A stretch of DNA of 64,000 nt, from positions 59,869,001-59,933,000 of the forward strand of contig CANTUV010000033.1 of NCBI GenBank assembly GCA_947685225.1, given 5' to 3'. Made by a program: the position numbers and the translations under genes. Source of the stretch: Garcia nutans. Lineage: Eukaryota; Streptophyta; Magnoliopsida; Malpighiales; Euphorbiaceae. Below the pieces are notes generated by a model, which saw only the letters and a program-made list of their open reading frames with translations, searched no databases and had not been told where the DNA came from. Positions 33,749-45,179 of the stretch are shown in pieces (within the stretch, counting starts at the first letter, position 1; the number at the start of each line of letters is the position of its first letter).

Positions 33749-34405
33749 TGTCAAACTTGATGGCTTTGGTGTCAAAGTTGGTGGCTGTGGCTTAATTTAT
33801 TGCAATCCCACATCGAAAGTTTTAAGAATTAGGGGTGAGTTAGTTGCCTTATAAATAACTCATCCCTTCTTAATTATTGGTATCCCAAAAAATTAGTATA
33901 CATTTTCGAAAATTTGTATATTGTAAATTTGGTCTTCTCTTCCCAAATTAATAAGAGCAGGCTGCCTCAAGTGGTGCTCGGAGACGTAGGCATATTTAGC
34001 CAAACTCCGTTATCAAATATTCGGGTGTGTTCTTTCCTTGTCTCTTTTATTTATTCCGCATTTATTTTGTTTATTTTCTGTATTAGTATAGTATTCAATA
34101 TTTATTTGTCGGGTTTATTTGTAGTGTATTATACTATTCATTTGGGTGCATTTTACTATTCACGTGTACGATACTATTTATATATACACGGGTTTAGGTT
34201 GTGATAATATATTATGCAAGTAAGTTCTGTCTAGGAGACTGGGTTTTAAGAGGGACCATTTATGACCCCTCCAGCCTTTTCTGGGAATTTATTTGGAATG
34301 GTAATTTTGTCTAAGGAGACTATTCAGTAGTCTTTCCTGGAAATTACCGGATCAGTGCAATTCACTAGTTGTAGTTTAAGAAAAAATTACCCAATTTTCT
34401 CAACA
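33749..34405 (+). repeat. 3' LTR of Copia 1
   Basis: 657 bp, TGTCAAACTTG to TTTTCTCAACA, preceded by the purine tract AAGGTAGAGATT. It is followed by the target duplication AGGAA. Confidence 0.96.
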
Positions 34406-34768
34406 AGGAAGAAGAAGCAGCTAAAGAAGAACAGAGGAAGAAGGAGAAGAAGAATAGAAGAAGAAGAAGTGAGGATTGAGAGAATTAAAAAGAAATTGAT
34501 AGAATAATGATTGTATTATTTTCTTGATGATCCCATCATTGCATATGTAATTCTTTTTATATACTTTTCCGTTAATAGAATTGACTCTAGATCCAATATT
34601 TCTGATTACAATACATACCACTTACAGGTGGCTAACTATCTATATTCCCATCAATTCTTTTCACATGAAAGCAATCTTCTCTCTATCTGAATTAGCAATC
34701 TTCCCTCTAATTGATTTAACAAGCTGGGTTGTATGAACTTTAGTAATTCAGTAGCCCATCCTTAGACA
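34406..34768 (-). repeat. 3' LTR of the non-autonomous element, inner part
   Basis: Aligns with 35896-36253 along its length, including ATTGTATTATTTTCTTGATG, GATCCCATCATT and AAAGCAATCTTCTCTCTAT. Together with 28785-28868 it forms an LTR of about 440 bp, the same size as the partner. The right end is approximate. Confidence 0.82.
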
Positions 34769-35813
34769 TATTTAACCATTGAATTAAAACCCGTTGCACC
34801 TTCTTCTTAATAGCAAGCTTCAAATTCTCCTTGAAAAGAGTATTGAAATTTTGTTTCCTTTTAGTTGGCATTTTATCAAATAACTTTAATGCACAATTTC
34901 TCTTGAACAATATTTTGATTTTCTATCTCCTCCACCTCTCAAACTCATCTTCCAATAACTTTGAAGATCTGCCATTGTTATCCAAATTTTCATCAGCCAA
35001 AATAGGTAATCGATAAAGTTTCCCAAAAGTCTTTGTTGTTCTTCTATGATTCATCGATAGTCCGTCAAAAATTTCAAAATCAGATTGTACGTTTTCTATT
35101 TTAGCAGTCATATCCTTCTTTGTTACCTGCTTCTCAATGGACAAAACTTCTTCCTTAATTATCGTTACTCTTGCATAACCAAAATCAACTATAACAGTTT
35201 TCTCCTCTTCTCCCATATACATATACTTATCTGACTACCAATCAAGCATATTTTTTATGTATCTACGCCCCAATTGAAATGGAAGCATAATTCCATGTTC
35301 AATTTCAGCTGAAATTTTAATAGGAGCACCGATGGAAGCTGATTCACCCACAGGCACAACCATCGCAGCAAGAATACCATCGTGGAAGGTTTTAATGTCC
35401 ATATCAACCTTATCAGACTCGACGGCGTCGCATTCCTCTTTGCAGAGAACATCACCTTCTGATTTAATTAAGGGAACGATTTTGCTCTCAGTTAAATTTT
35501 GAGAAAGTTCTTCGATATTTTGTGCAAGCTCTTCATCTATTTCCTCTTCATTTTTATTTTCAACTTCTAGAGTGTCGAAAAATTTCAAAATATACTCCTG
35601 TACAAATGTTCTCGATAATTTGATGTTAGATGTTAAATTCCTCTTCTAACTTCATTTGGATCCAACTAAGTCTTATAGAGTTAAAATTGCAGCAACATAT
35701 TATTTCTTGAAGCCGGGCTACCAAATTGTAATCTGTCACCGTTTGAGTTTATATTAGATTACTCATCTTGTTTTGGCTTTATGAATCAAATTTGTCTCTG
35801 ATACCAATTGTCA
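34769..35813 (-). pseudogene. Internal region of non-autonomous LTR element with an unrecognised ORF
   Basis: On the minus strand the LTR is followed by AATTGGTATCAGAG (RC of 35799-35812), an initiator-Met primer site, so this is the inside of a small LTR element. One frame runs from about 35,650 to about 34,740 with only two stops (35237-35235 and 34925-34923). It reads RTFVQEYILKFFDTLEVE, an acidic stretch, GAPIKISAEIEHGIMLPFQL, then EEEKTVIVDFGYARVTIIKE and LYRLPILADENLDNNGRSSK. I recognise no Gag, protease, reverse transcriptase or integrase motif. It may be a captured gene piece or a novel Gag-like protein. The absence of pol makes the element dependent on another for movement. Confidence 0.65.
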
Positions 35814-36253
35814 TGTACCTGACAAAGAAGGGAAGAAGAAGAGAGAAAGATGAAGGAAAAGAAGAGGAAGAAGAAGAAGAAGAAATGAGAGGAAGAAGAA
35901 GCAGCTGGAGAAGAATAGAGGAAGAAGAAGTAGTAGAGAAGAAGGGAGGATCAAGAGAATTAGAAAGAAATTAATAGAATAATGATTGTATTATTTTCTT
36001 GATGATCCCATCATTACATATGAAATTCTTTTTATAGATTTTTCTGTTAGCAGAATTGACTTTAGATCCAATAGTTTTTATTATAATGCACACCACTTAC
36101 ACCACTTACAGCTGGCTAACTAACTATATTCTCACCAATTCTTGTCACTTGAAAGCAATCTTCTCTCTATTTGAATAATCAATCTTCCCTCGGGTTGATT
36201 TAACAATCTGGGCTATATGAACTTCAGTTATTGCAGCTGAAGTAACCATGTCA
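35814..36253 (-). repeat. 5' LTR of the non-autonomous LTR element
   Basis: About 440 bp. On the minus strand it starts TGACATGGTTAC and ends GTACATGACA, and it adjoins a TGGTATCAGAG primer site. It carries TCTATAAAAAG as a likely TATA box and a CT-rich transcribed tail. The outer boundary is inferred from the terminal inverted repeat. Confidence 0.75.
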
Positions 36254-37569
36254 GGCCCAATAGAAGACAACACCTCACCTCCCTCAATTGGTCTTTCTTT
36301 CTTCATTATTTGGATCATGACAAATTAATTAAATTTTATAACAAATTTAACTAGCCATACCATTCTAAAAAAATAGGAAATATTAAAAAAATCAATTAAA
36401 TAAAGTGTTATGTCTAGCTGGGGAAGAAATTAGAATAAAGTTACAGACTATGATGAATTTTTGAGGATTTTGAGATTATTTTTTATGGAAAATTCTTACA
36501 TGAATTGGGTGTATATGTATCTCACTAATAAAAAATTCCTAAGAGAGTGATTATAGAAAAATTACATAATTTTATTGACCGGGTGAATATACACTCAATC
36601 TATATAATTATTTTCCATTTTTTATAGAAAAATTTAAACCACCTAAACACTCCAAATTAGTGATTCTTTGAAATTGATAGAAATTTATATTCTTAGACCA
36701 TGAGAAAATATTAATGAACCATGAAAAAATGATAGAAATATTCCCAAACATGAAACCTATATTGTTTTTTAATCTTATAGTTTATAAGGCTCATCCAACC
36801 TTTTTTAAAAAAAAAATAAAGTTAGGAATTAAATAAATTGCTAGAAACAAAAAGAGTTGAATAATAGTTGGAAAAAGTATTTTAAGTTGAATAACATTTA
36901 ATGTTACAGGTACAAATGTTTTTAATTAAATTGGAAAAATAGACATTTAATTTTTAAATTATGAAAAAAAATATGCAAGTTTTAATTTTAATGCAACATG
37001 CAATTGTTAATTCTAATCAAAGTATCAAACCCCAAAAAAGGATATTCCTTCCTACTAAAACAACATCCAGTTATGAGCTTACTGAAAAAACTCTAACATC
37101 ATCTACCATGCTAAATAGCATTGTTGCTTTTTTAAAATTTAAAATGGTAAAACAACATCAATTCCACTGCAATGAAGTTTGTCTTAACCGCAATAATTAA
37201 AAGAAAAACATAGAGGATTTATCATCATTTTATGTTAAAGTCCGCTTGTATGGATGTGAACCACCATTTGAACTCGACATTAATGATTTTCATTTGGAAC
37301 ATTTGTTCAAATCTACCTTCATTTGAATGCACAATCCAAATGGACCATAACAAATAACATAAATCAAGCTTTTGAATTATGCAGAAATTGACAACTGCAG
37401 GCTAATTGGAATATGAGATTGCTTAGCTCTGGGTCTCACTGCTAATTTAGTGAAGGAAAACAAAAGGAAGATCCGCATATCATTTCTTCATCACTATCAA
37501 ATCATTGGTGTCTAAAATTCAACAAAATGATTTCAGGGGAGCCTTACTCTGCATAATTTGTTTCCTACT
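36254..37569. other. Intergenic, AT-rich, no gene seen
   Basis: No recognisable gene. A 79-codon frame at 36961-37197, followed in another stretch by LYGCEPPFELDINDFHLEHL near 37,250-37,310, has no family I know. I treat it as unsupported. The right end holds the 3' UTR of the minus-strand gene. Confidence 0.5.
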
Positions 37570-39077
37570 TCATGCTCCACTTTGACCTTGTCCCGAATCT
37601 ACAGTAGACCGATCTGTTAACACAGGACGTTCATGCCTATGCCTCTTTTTTTGTCCGCTTGATTGCTCACCAACCTCAGACAAAGAACTTTTATGTCTGC
37701 TGCTGTGTGTTGACACTTCATGCCTCCTTGATGAAAGTGAGTTCCTAAGCTTTGTGCTCTGGGTTGGGGTTGCAGAATGGGATCCAGCAGACAGCTGATA
37801 CAGTCGTTTTGATTTCTTTTCGGCTTCTTGCTTCTCAAGTTCCTTAGGATCGGGGTAATGGACAAGAGAGACTTGCCGTGAAATATTTCCAACTACAAAT
37901 GTAAACACAACCATGTCAATAACAAACAGATACATCATGACAGCAACACCACATCGATTAACAAAAAGATAAAAACCCATAAAATCTAAAGATTAAAATA
38001 ACTAACTAAAAATATATGATTAGCCACAACTAGTTAATAAACTAAGGATTGAATTAACAACTTGTAAGGCATTTTCAAACATGACCTTTCTAGAGACAAT
38101 TTTTATAGCGTTTACTTGAGACACTCCCAATCTCAAGCGCTCGGTGATATATATGTTTCTCAAAATGCAAACACAGGTTGAAATGTTATTAAAAAAAATA
38201 ATAATAATAATTCAAATCCTAGCGTACAACAAGACCATGCATTTTATGCAGAAATGACCAAATAAATGACACCAAAGGCCACTAAATTTAAACGTAATTC
38301 TAATTTGGTTACTAAAGATAAATTTGACGCAGATGTCACCCTCCATCATTCACCTTAAGACCCAAACTTTTGGCTTAGTTGGATCTCATTTGATGTTAAT
38401 AATTCTCAGTAAAAGAAGAAGAAAAATATTATTTCATACTTTATGAAACTTTACTGTCTTGCTTCTTAAATTAAACATTGATACAGAAGACTATGGGTTA
38501 TCTTCACCCCATTTTCTTTAATTTCAATAAACATGCCACTCATGCATGGCAAATTAAGTAATTCTGTCAATAAATAATAATAAAAAAATTTACGATAGGA
38601 GTAGTTGCCCATTTTTGTTTCTGATGCAGAAGATAGGAAAATTGTTGCATCTGGCTCCAGTGCAGAACAGCTGACCAAATCATATTCTTTTCCAGGCAGA
38701 GCGAGTAATAAAACATTAGAAAACAAGTCATTTTGAATTCAGGATAATCTGGTTTTAAAATGAAAATTGAAGGGCTTTTTATAGGTTACCTGATGAGCTC
38801 TCAAAACTGCCCAAACATCCATCGGAATGAAGATTAAGAGATGCTTCTTTTCCATGGAATTTAGGAAGCTGCATGACATACAAAACAAGAATCTGAGCTG
38901 CCATATTCAAATAGTTAGACTTATTCAATCCAATACATTTTTAAGAGTTTACTTCATTATGAGGCCACTGAATGAGCCAAATCTCGGTGGAGTCCGTCGA
39001 AGAAAGATCAACAAGCGGTTCCCTTGAATCTTCTTCAAATCAGGCCTGTAACCTTCCTCCTCGGCAATACCCATTGC
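37570..39077 (-). pseudogene. Mediator-associated protein 2-like gene, damaged
   Basis: Four exons fit an ancestral 203-residue protein: 39077-38953, 38868-38790, 38692-38609 and 37892-37570. Recognisable parts are EPLVDLSSTDSTEIWLIQWP, KEASLNLHSDGCLGSFESSS, EYDLVSCSALEPDATIFLSS and NISRQVSLVHYPDPKELEKQ, with a basic Ser/His-rich tail. These match plant Mediator-associated protein 2, a nuclear factor linked to the Mediator complex. Three faults are visible. Exon 1 is 125 rather than 126 bases, a one-base loss in a T-run near 39,038-39,044 that shifts the frame between the start and EPLVDL. The exon 3 acceptor is TG instead of AG (38694-38693). Its donor is GC (38608-38607). Exon lengths otherwise sum perfectly, so decay looks recent, or a base was miscalled. 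Confidence 0.8.
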
Positions 39078-39135
39078 TCGATAGCTATAACCAAAATTAA
39101 ATAGTTAAATAAATTAATCACAGGCTCGGAACCCT

Positions 39136-39144
39136 AAACCCTAA
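39136..39144 (-). promoter_or_regulatory. Telo-box in the leader of the Mediator-associated gene
   Basis: AAACCCTAA lies about 60 bp upstream of the ATG at 39077. Telo-boxes are common in promoters of plant housekeeping and translation-related genes. It is a single motif, not a telomere repeat. Confidence 0.5.
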
Positions 39145-40117
39145 TACCCAAGAGAAAGTATGAGTCGAAGCCTTGGGTTTCTTTCTGCCGGTGATAGTGT
39201 CGCTGCTGCAAAGTTTAACCAAACCTAAACTGGGCAGTGCTTACTCCATTTGAAATGGAGTCACCTAATTTATTTTTGTGAAAAAAAATTATGAATCATT
39301 GAATTGTGTTGAAATTTTTTTTTTTGTACGATTGGATTCACCTTATTATTAACTTATGCTATAAAAGTGTAAAAAAAATCCTAATCTGACCTATCTCTCT
39401 TCTTCTATCGTTTATCGTTCTCTTTCTAGGATTTTTCTGATTCCATATTTTGCTCACAACATCTTCATCGCAAGTGGCCGCCTCTCCCTCAGCCTCTGGC
39501 TCTCACCAGTCACTGTCATCTTTAACCCAGCTCGATTACCATCTTCTTCATCGCTGCACCGCGCCAGTCACCACCATCTCCAACCAACCTGCGGATGAAA
39601 AGGAAAGTGTTCAGGGTTATCAAGCGTTGAAGGAAAACCAGGAAGGGAAGAGCAATTTTGCTCTTGCAAACCATCAACTAGAATCCGAATAGTCCGAAGA
39701 TGGCGATCGATTGCCTGCACGAAGTATTTTCCAGAACGTAATTGCAATATTGTCTGGTTATTCTCACAGGCCAGTAGATAGTTCGGGTCACCGCAACTCT
39801 TTGAGTCCCCTTATAATCCAAAGGGGTAAGAAATTTTCTGAATTTTGCTCAAGAATCTGCAGAGAAGTTATCACAGCGTTGGAATTTCTTTTATTTAATT
39901 TTGGGTTGTTATTGTGAAGGAGGTTTTAGAGCTTTAGGGAGTGGGATTTTAGATGTGGCAATGAAAAATGGTGAAAGCATCATTCGTAGGGTTGGCGCTG
40001 TTGTAGTTGACTGTGTCTTCATTTGATTACTCTTTATGAGTCCTTGTTTTGTATGTGCGATTGTGTGTAGTGTCTTTGGATTTGCGATATCTCATTGATA
40101 GTTTGTTGCTGATGCAG
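39145..40117. other. Left part of the gene-fragment cluster, unassigned
   Basis: Less AT-rich than its surroundings. An open frame at 39450-39689 (MLTTSSSQVAASPSASGSHQ) and the stretch to 39,915 look like old coding DNA, but I match them to no family. It could be a fourth captured fragment or an upstream exon of the chimera. Confidence 0.45.
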
Positions 40118-40340
40118 TTGTAGCAACAGATGATGATAAGATTGCAGAATGTTGTCGTGGATTTGGAGCAGATGTGATTATGACTTCTGAATCTTGTCGA
40201 AATGGTGGGCCACTTAGTCAAATATTAGTTGTAAATTTAATTTGATATTGGATTTGCTGATGGCTAAAATTTTGTATGAGAATACTGGTACAGAAAGATG
40301 CAATGAAGCACTCGGAAAGCTAGAAAAGAAATATGATGTT
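40118..40340 (+). pseudogene. CMP-KDO synthetase gene fragment
   Basis: Two exon pieces. Piece one, 40118-40204, reads VATDDDKIAECCRGFGADVI then MTSESCRNG. Piece two, 40288-40340, reads GTERCNEALGKLEKKYDV. Both match 3-deoxy-manno-octulosonate cytidylyltransferase, which activates KDO for pectin rhamnogalacturonan II. The first acceptor (GATGCAG) and donor (GGTGGG) are normal. The acceptor of the second is TG rather than AG. The rest of the gene, including both ends of the catalytic domain, is absent. The second piece runs without an intron into DNA that ends in an ATXR2 exon. Confidence 0.85.
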
Positions 40341-40346
40341 AAAGCA

Positions 40347-40425
40347 CTTGACTCAACAAAGTGTTCTCCCTTGAAAAGAAATAGTTGCTGAAGTCCTTGA
40401 CTCAACAAAGTGTTCTCCCTTGAAA
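40347..40425 (+). repeat. Short tandem duplication at the fragment junction
   Basis: A 30-bp sequence containing CTTGACTCAACAAAGTG occurs at 40347-40376 and again at 40396-40425. It sits exactly where the KDO synthetase and ATXR2 pieces meet, so it may record the joining event. Confidence 0.85.
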
Positions 40426-41553
40426 TCTATGGGAATATAATTGGCATTTTTGAGCTGAATAATCTGTAAGAATTACAATTATTCAAGTCTTATTGTTTTA
40501 ACGCTCATCCTTGTTAATATTTTGGGCACTAATAATGATAATTGCAATGGACATGGTTTGGCATGGAAGTGAGATAGAAATGCTTCTCAAAGTGGATTGT
40601 ATTGGCCTATGTATGATTTGCTTGAGTTCTCAAGTAGTAATTTGAAGTTCAATTTCTGACAGTGACTTGGTTGTAGCATCTCCAGTGGAGGATTACTTTT
40701 TGTACATTGATGATCTTCCATATGCTGAAAAGGTTAGTTTGTTTATCCTTCAAAATTTCCTGGATTTTATTTTTCAGTAGATTATTGAATTCTATTGCCA
40801 CTTCTAAACTCATGCATCACAGAAAAAAGCTGAGGAAATTGCACAACCAGTCCTAGATGCTCTTGGTGATAGCTATTCAGTTTGTTGTCAAGGTATGATT
40901 TAAATTAACTGCAACTGCTTTGTCATTGAGTGCCAACAGATGCATTATGTCTATTCCTGTAAGGTAGGACTTCTGGGTTCTTTTCTTTTCTTGTTATAGT
41001 AATACTTCTTCCAGGATCAATCGCTCCTGTTAACTACCTGGTAATAGGGTTCTTTTTGACTTTGGTATCTACACAAAGAGCATAACGCTACAGGTTACTT
41101 GGAAACATTTTAACCTTAATTGTTCTTCAATCTTGTGTATTTGAAAGTAGGCATTTCTAATTGTGTTGGCAAACCATTTGAGGTATTCCGTCACTAAAAG
41201 AAATCCTGCCTTTAGCTTAGCTATTTTTCTACTTCTTTCATTTCTCTGACTGTAGCAAAGGTGGATGGAAGCTACTACTACGTTCTTCTATGTTTTATTA
41301 TGTCTGATTCTTGTTGTGCATTTGAATAATTAGGTATTGTAAATTGTATATTTTAATACATGGCTGCAAAGTTCTGTCCTAAATTACTTTAGCCTATTGT
41401 TTCAATTTTATTAAATTTCTGTATCATTCAATATTGTTTTACTCGGCTATGATTAAAATTTTCAATTTTGCATTAGGTACTGCATTCTATCCTCTGCAGA
41501 GTTGTATGAACCACTCGTGTCAGCCGAATGCAAGAGCTTTCAAAAGAGAAGAA
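40413..41553 (+). pseudogene. ATXR2-like SET-domain gene fragment
   Basis: Four exon pieces with GT-AG borders: about 40413-40465 (FSLEIYGNIIGIFELNN), 40663-40732 (DLVVASPVEDYFLYIDDLPY), 40823-40892 (AEEIAQPVLDALGDSYSVCC) and 41477-41553 (TAFYPLQSCMNHSCQPNARA). They match the middle of plant ATXR2, a SET-domain histone lysine methyltransferase, and include the NHSC SET motif. The N-terminal MYND-like part and the end of SET are absent, so it is non-functional as ATXR2. The last exon is followed after only 60 bp by an exon of an unrelated gene. Confidence 0.88.
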
Positions 41554-41613
41554 GTATGTTTATAATGTTTTTGGTTGTATTATTAATTGTTTTTTCGAAA
41601 ATAAAAACTGTAG

Positions 41614-43230
41614 AATGAGAAACAAGCCAATTTGTTAACCGATTTGCAACAATTGCGCTTGAGAATCGAACAAGAAGAAAGTGCTAATGGCACAGTGCAG
41701 AAGTTGATCCCTCTTTTGGAATCGCTGAAGGTGCTAAAATTGCTAAAAGAAATTGCAGTTTTTCATTCTCTGTATTGAAAAGGTTTAGATATCTTTGGTT
41801 GATTGATTTTTTCCCTTTTGGGTTTGTTTGTAGGTGCTGGAAAGACAGGAATCTATTTTGCTATCTAATTATAATGCCAAACGCTCTCAATTGCAAGCCC
41901 AATTTTATGAATTGGAGGAGAAAGTTGAAACTGAATTGGATAATACATCTCTCTCTGAGGATGTTGATCGACTATTGGCCAAGTCAGTGGAGAAGCTGAA
42001 TTCTACAAAGAAGGTACAATAAATGGTATAAGAAACTGTTATGGTCATGGCAATTTGATTTAGCATTGTGGGTAATTATTATTTGGCAGGAACTAGCAGC
42101 AAAGCTAAGGGCTTTACTGTCAGTAAAGTGGCAGATTGATGACATTCCCACCCAATCAGAACTCATTCAGTACGTTTCTCCCCTTCACTGCCTCATTTTC
42201 ACTTTATTTGTTTCTTTATTTATTTTCTGCACTTCGATTTTTTGAACCTTCATATGAAGTTTGAATTTTCAATATTTTTATCATGTATGTGAAAATTGTT
42301 TATGGATAGATGGTTACATGAGCATTTTTCATGTTCCTCGTCTTAATTATCAAAATTCAGCCTATTTATTCAATTCTCATGTTAATCACTTTGGTTTTAG
42401 TTTGGAATTGTATGATGCTAGGAACTTATGGTATTTTAAATTGATAGTACGTGAAAATACTTGACAAGCAACGGCTTGATAAATTTGATTATCTACAAGT
42501 CATGGAGCTGTTTATGTCAGACCATTTTTCTGCATATATAATACAGTGGAATACAGAATGAATAAAGTCCCCTTTTCTTCTTTTATGCTTCGTGAAAATC
42601 CATATCTTGATTAAGTCTCTTGAAATTTTGTCCTTTCAAATTGTCTTAATGGATATTGTTTTCTAATCTTCTTCTTCCTCTCCTCTTAGTAGCGCACTGA
42701 GGTTGATGCTTTATGTTGCATTTTTAACTGGCTACTTTGTCTTGTAATTCCTCATCCTTACATACTGTATCACAATTTTTTTTTTCTGTGATTTCTTTTT
42801 TGTACTCAATTTTGCTTTAGAAGTTGCGTCTTTTGAATATGAAATTGCATTGCTGCTCATTCCATATCAACATTATAGCTTCAAATTCTTTTTTTTTTTA
42901 TCCTTTTGAGCGGGGGTAGAGAAGGGTGGATATGTTGATTGTGATTGATGTGATATTTTATTTTTCAGGTATGACCGCTGTTTTTGAGAGCTGAATGTTC
43001 ATATCCAGGTTTCCAACACCATGTGTGGTTTATCAGCCTTATGTTCAAGTTCTTTGCTGAATCTATCTTCGTTTAGCTCTTTTAATGAGAAGACTTTATA
43101 TTCTTACTTTGCTTGTGTTTAGGAGAAGCATCGTCAGACCCGCAAATATTATGGAACCTATAATGCTCTCTTAGAGATTAAGGAACTGATGCAAAAGGAA
43201 ACCTCCTCGTTGAACTCAATAAGTTCACAG
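41614..43230 (+). pseudogene. CCDC93-like coiled-coil gene fragment
   Basis: Five exon pieces: 41614-41730 (NEKQANLLTDLQQLRLRIEQ), 41834-42013 (VLERQESILLSNYNAKRSQL), 42090-42175 (ELAAKLRALLSVKWQIDDIP), about 42969-43008 and 43123-43230 (EKHRQTRKYYGTYNALLEIK). These resemble the plant coiled-coil protein related to CCDC93, a partner of the endosomal WASH/retriever machinery in animals. The fourth piece has an in-frame TGA shortly after its start. Both ends of the gene are missing. It is the third gene piece in the same orientation. Confidence 0.75.
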
Positions 43231-45179
43231 GTATGACTCAAATTAGAAGGGTTAATTACCAAAAACCTTGGAACTTTTAATGTTTATTCAATGCTATTCC
43301 ATTTTATTTTTATCAATTAGTCATATGAACATTTAAGGTTTTATTTATTTTAGGCTCAGGTTTCTCTCCTATACAATAAATGACCAGATACGATTAAATC
43401 AAGAGTAATCTTGGCATTTTCAAATTATGAGAATAATTATGAATTATGCTTCCATAATTAAGTGAAAACTTAGGATTTTGTATTCCCTTCTAAACATTTG
43501 AAAACAAAAGGTCGTGATTAAGAGAAAGAGTTGGAGGTTTCCCGTTTTCTCTCGATGCATTCTAGCTATTGCTAAAATACACCAGTATCCATTAATGGGG
43601 AGGATGGCAAGGAAGCCATCCAACAATAATCTGCCTCAAAGTTCGTTGGGGAATCTAAATAGTGTCGAAGGGCATACTTGAGCTGTAATTGTCCAAGAAA
43701 CTTTGGATGTTGGAACGGTGACGGGTGATGGATGTGAGTTCAGGGAAATGAGAGGAAATCTGAGTGTGGGTATGTTGTCTGAGGTGGAAGTGATTCCTAC
43801 TGCTACTAGGAATGGTGAACTAGTGATTGATTTATTGAAGAATGGTCTTGCTTCTAACTCTGGAAATGCAGAGGTGAATCCTTGACGTAAGGTTTGATTG
43901 GGTTGTGTGTTTGGCCAGTTCAATATGGAATTTTCATTAAGAGAAATAATCAAAATAGTTATAGTGTGGGTATTTTGTAGAAACTGTGCCTTTCAAGACA
44001 ATTGCAATATTTACAATCTTTCAGACTGCTTATTTGCTTGTATGTTTTGGGATTACATGGATTCCAGTTACTGGGGTTCTTTTCCCTTAATGATCATGCT
44101 TTTCGTTCCTGTGAGACAATACATTTTGCCCAAGTTTTGCACGTTCTATAACTATCATAACAGATTTTTATTTGGTTTCATTTGTATAGTTTGTCCCATT
44201 TCCATTAGATTACACAAATTAAAGTGCTAATACAAGTTTGTTGGAGTTTTTCTTGAATGATAATGGTTATTTGCACTTGATTTGTTAGAATTTTGTGCTG
44301 GATTTGTTAGAATGACATATGGCAATGATACTAACGTAAGTCTAAGATTTTTCCCCTTTTCTTCATTGAGGGTGGGAGAGAGAGAAAACAAGCAAAGAGT
44401 GCTCGTATTCCCTCTACTGTACATTCTAGCTGATACATTCTACCTAATGCATCCTTTGTTAATTATTAATATAACTAATTTTTTTATAGTTGAGTTTGTG
44501 TTGTATGCTGACGGTTTGAACAATTAATTCATATTCTTGTTCTGTGGTTATCACTTGTTAGACTGTTTAGCAAATATGTGCTTCCTTTTTGTTTAAATTT
44601 TTTGGTATTACATTTGATGTTTTGATACTAAAAGTCTTTTAGTTTCATAATTTTTTCAATATAGTCAAAATGCAATTAACTTAGCGCACTGGAAATTATT
44701 TTTTCTCCTGTACTAGAAATTTAATGGTGATTTTCTGTTGTAATGCTTTTATGAGTTTCTAGAAAATTTTGATATACTAAATTATGATCACAAACCTAAA
44801 TCAACAATCATTATATGCCCTAATAGCTTGGCTATTTGATAGATCATTATTATTTGCCGCCTTTCGAATAGATTTATATGGATTTTATTTTGAGCAGATT
44901 TCTAATTTAACATAAATGGATTTTGAAATTCGCAAGCTATTGGCACATATGCAATCGATAATGAGACAGATCCAACGTACTCAATCTTTTTATTCTCCTG
45001 GTGATAATACTTTTGATAAGGATGCTGCAGATGATGCTACTGTTGATTTGTAGTATGTCTTAGTTTTTTTTTTTCTAATATATTTTGTACATTGTCTCAT
45101 CCTAATGACAATGTTATTTCTGATCAAGGTTCTGCGGATGGTGATACTTTTAATTTGTAGTAAGCTTTGGTTTTTTTAT
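43231..45179. other. Right flank of the fragment cluster, mostly unassigned
   Basis: A stretch at about 43,500-43,885 reads LMGRMARKPSNNNLPQSSLG and VIVQETLDVGTVTGDGCEFR with one stop, and looks like old coding DNA of an unknown, possibly retroelement, protein. Near 44,917-45,052 there is a short frame beginning MDFEIRKLLAHMQS, of unknown nature. The rest is intron-like, T-rich DNA. I could not see a convincing terminus for a capturing transposon. Confidence 0.4.

Larger units (their letters stand above)
28869..34405 (+). mobile_element. Copia LTR retrotransposon 1, 5.5 kb, nested
   Basis: Complete in structure: 5' LTR 28869-29524, initiator-Met primer site, gag-pol, purine tract and 3' LTR 33749-34405, flanked by the 5-bp target duplication AGGAA (28864-28868 and 34406-34410). 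It lies inside the 3' LTR of an older minus-strand element. The other LTR of that element (35814-36253) preserves the uninterrupted site AAATGAGAGGAAGAAG, confirming the insertion point. The domain order PR-INT-RT-RNaseH gives Copia. Confidence 0.97.

Noticed and set aside
36961..37200. 79-codon plus-strand frame
   Set aside because: No recognisable motif or start context. Short enough to arise by chance in this composition.
39128..39146. Interstitial telomere repeat (AACCCTAAACCCTAA)
   Set aside because: Only about two units in a gene leader. Better explained as a telo-box promoter motif.
43500..43885. Coding-like stretch as a fourth captured gene
   Set aside because: The frame has a stop and I recognise no family. 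Recorded only as unassigned old coding DNA.
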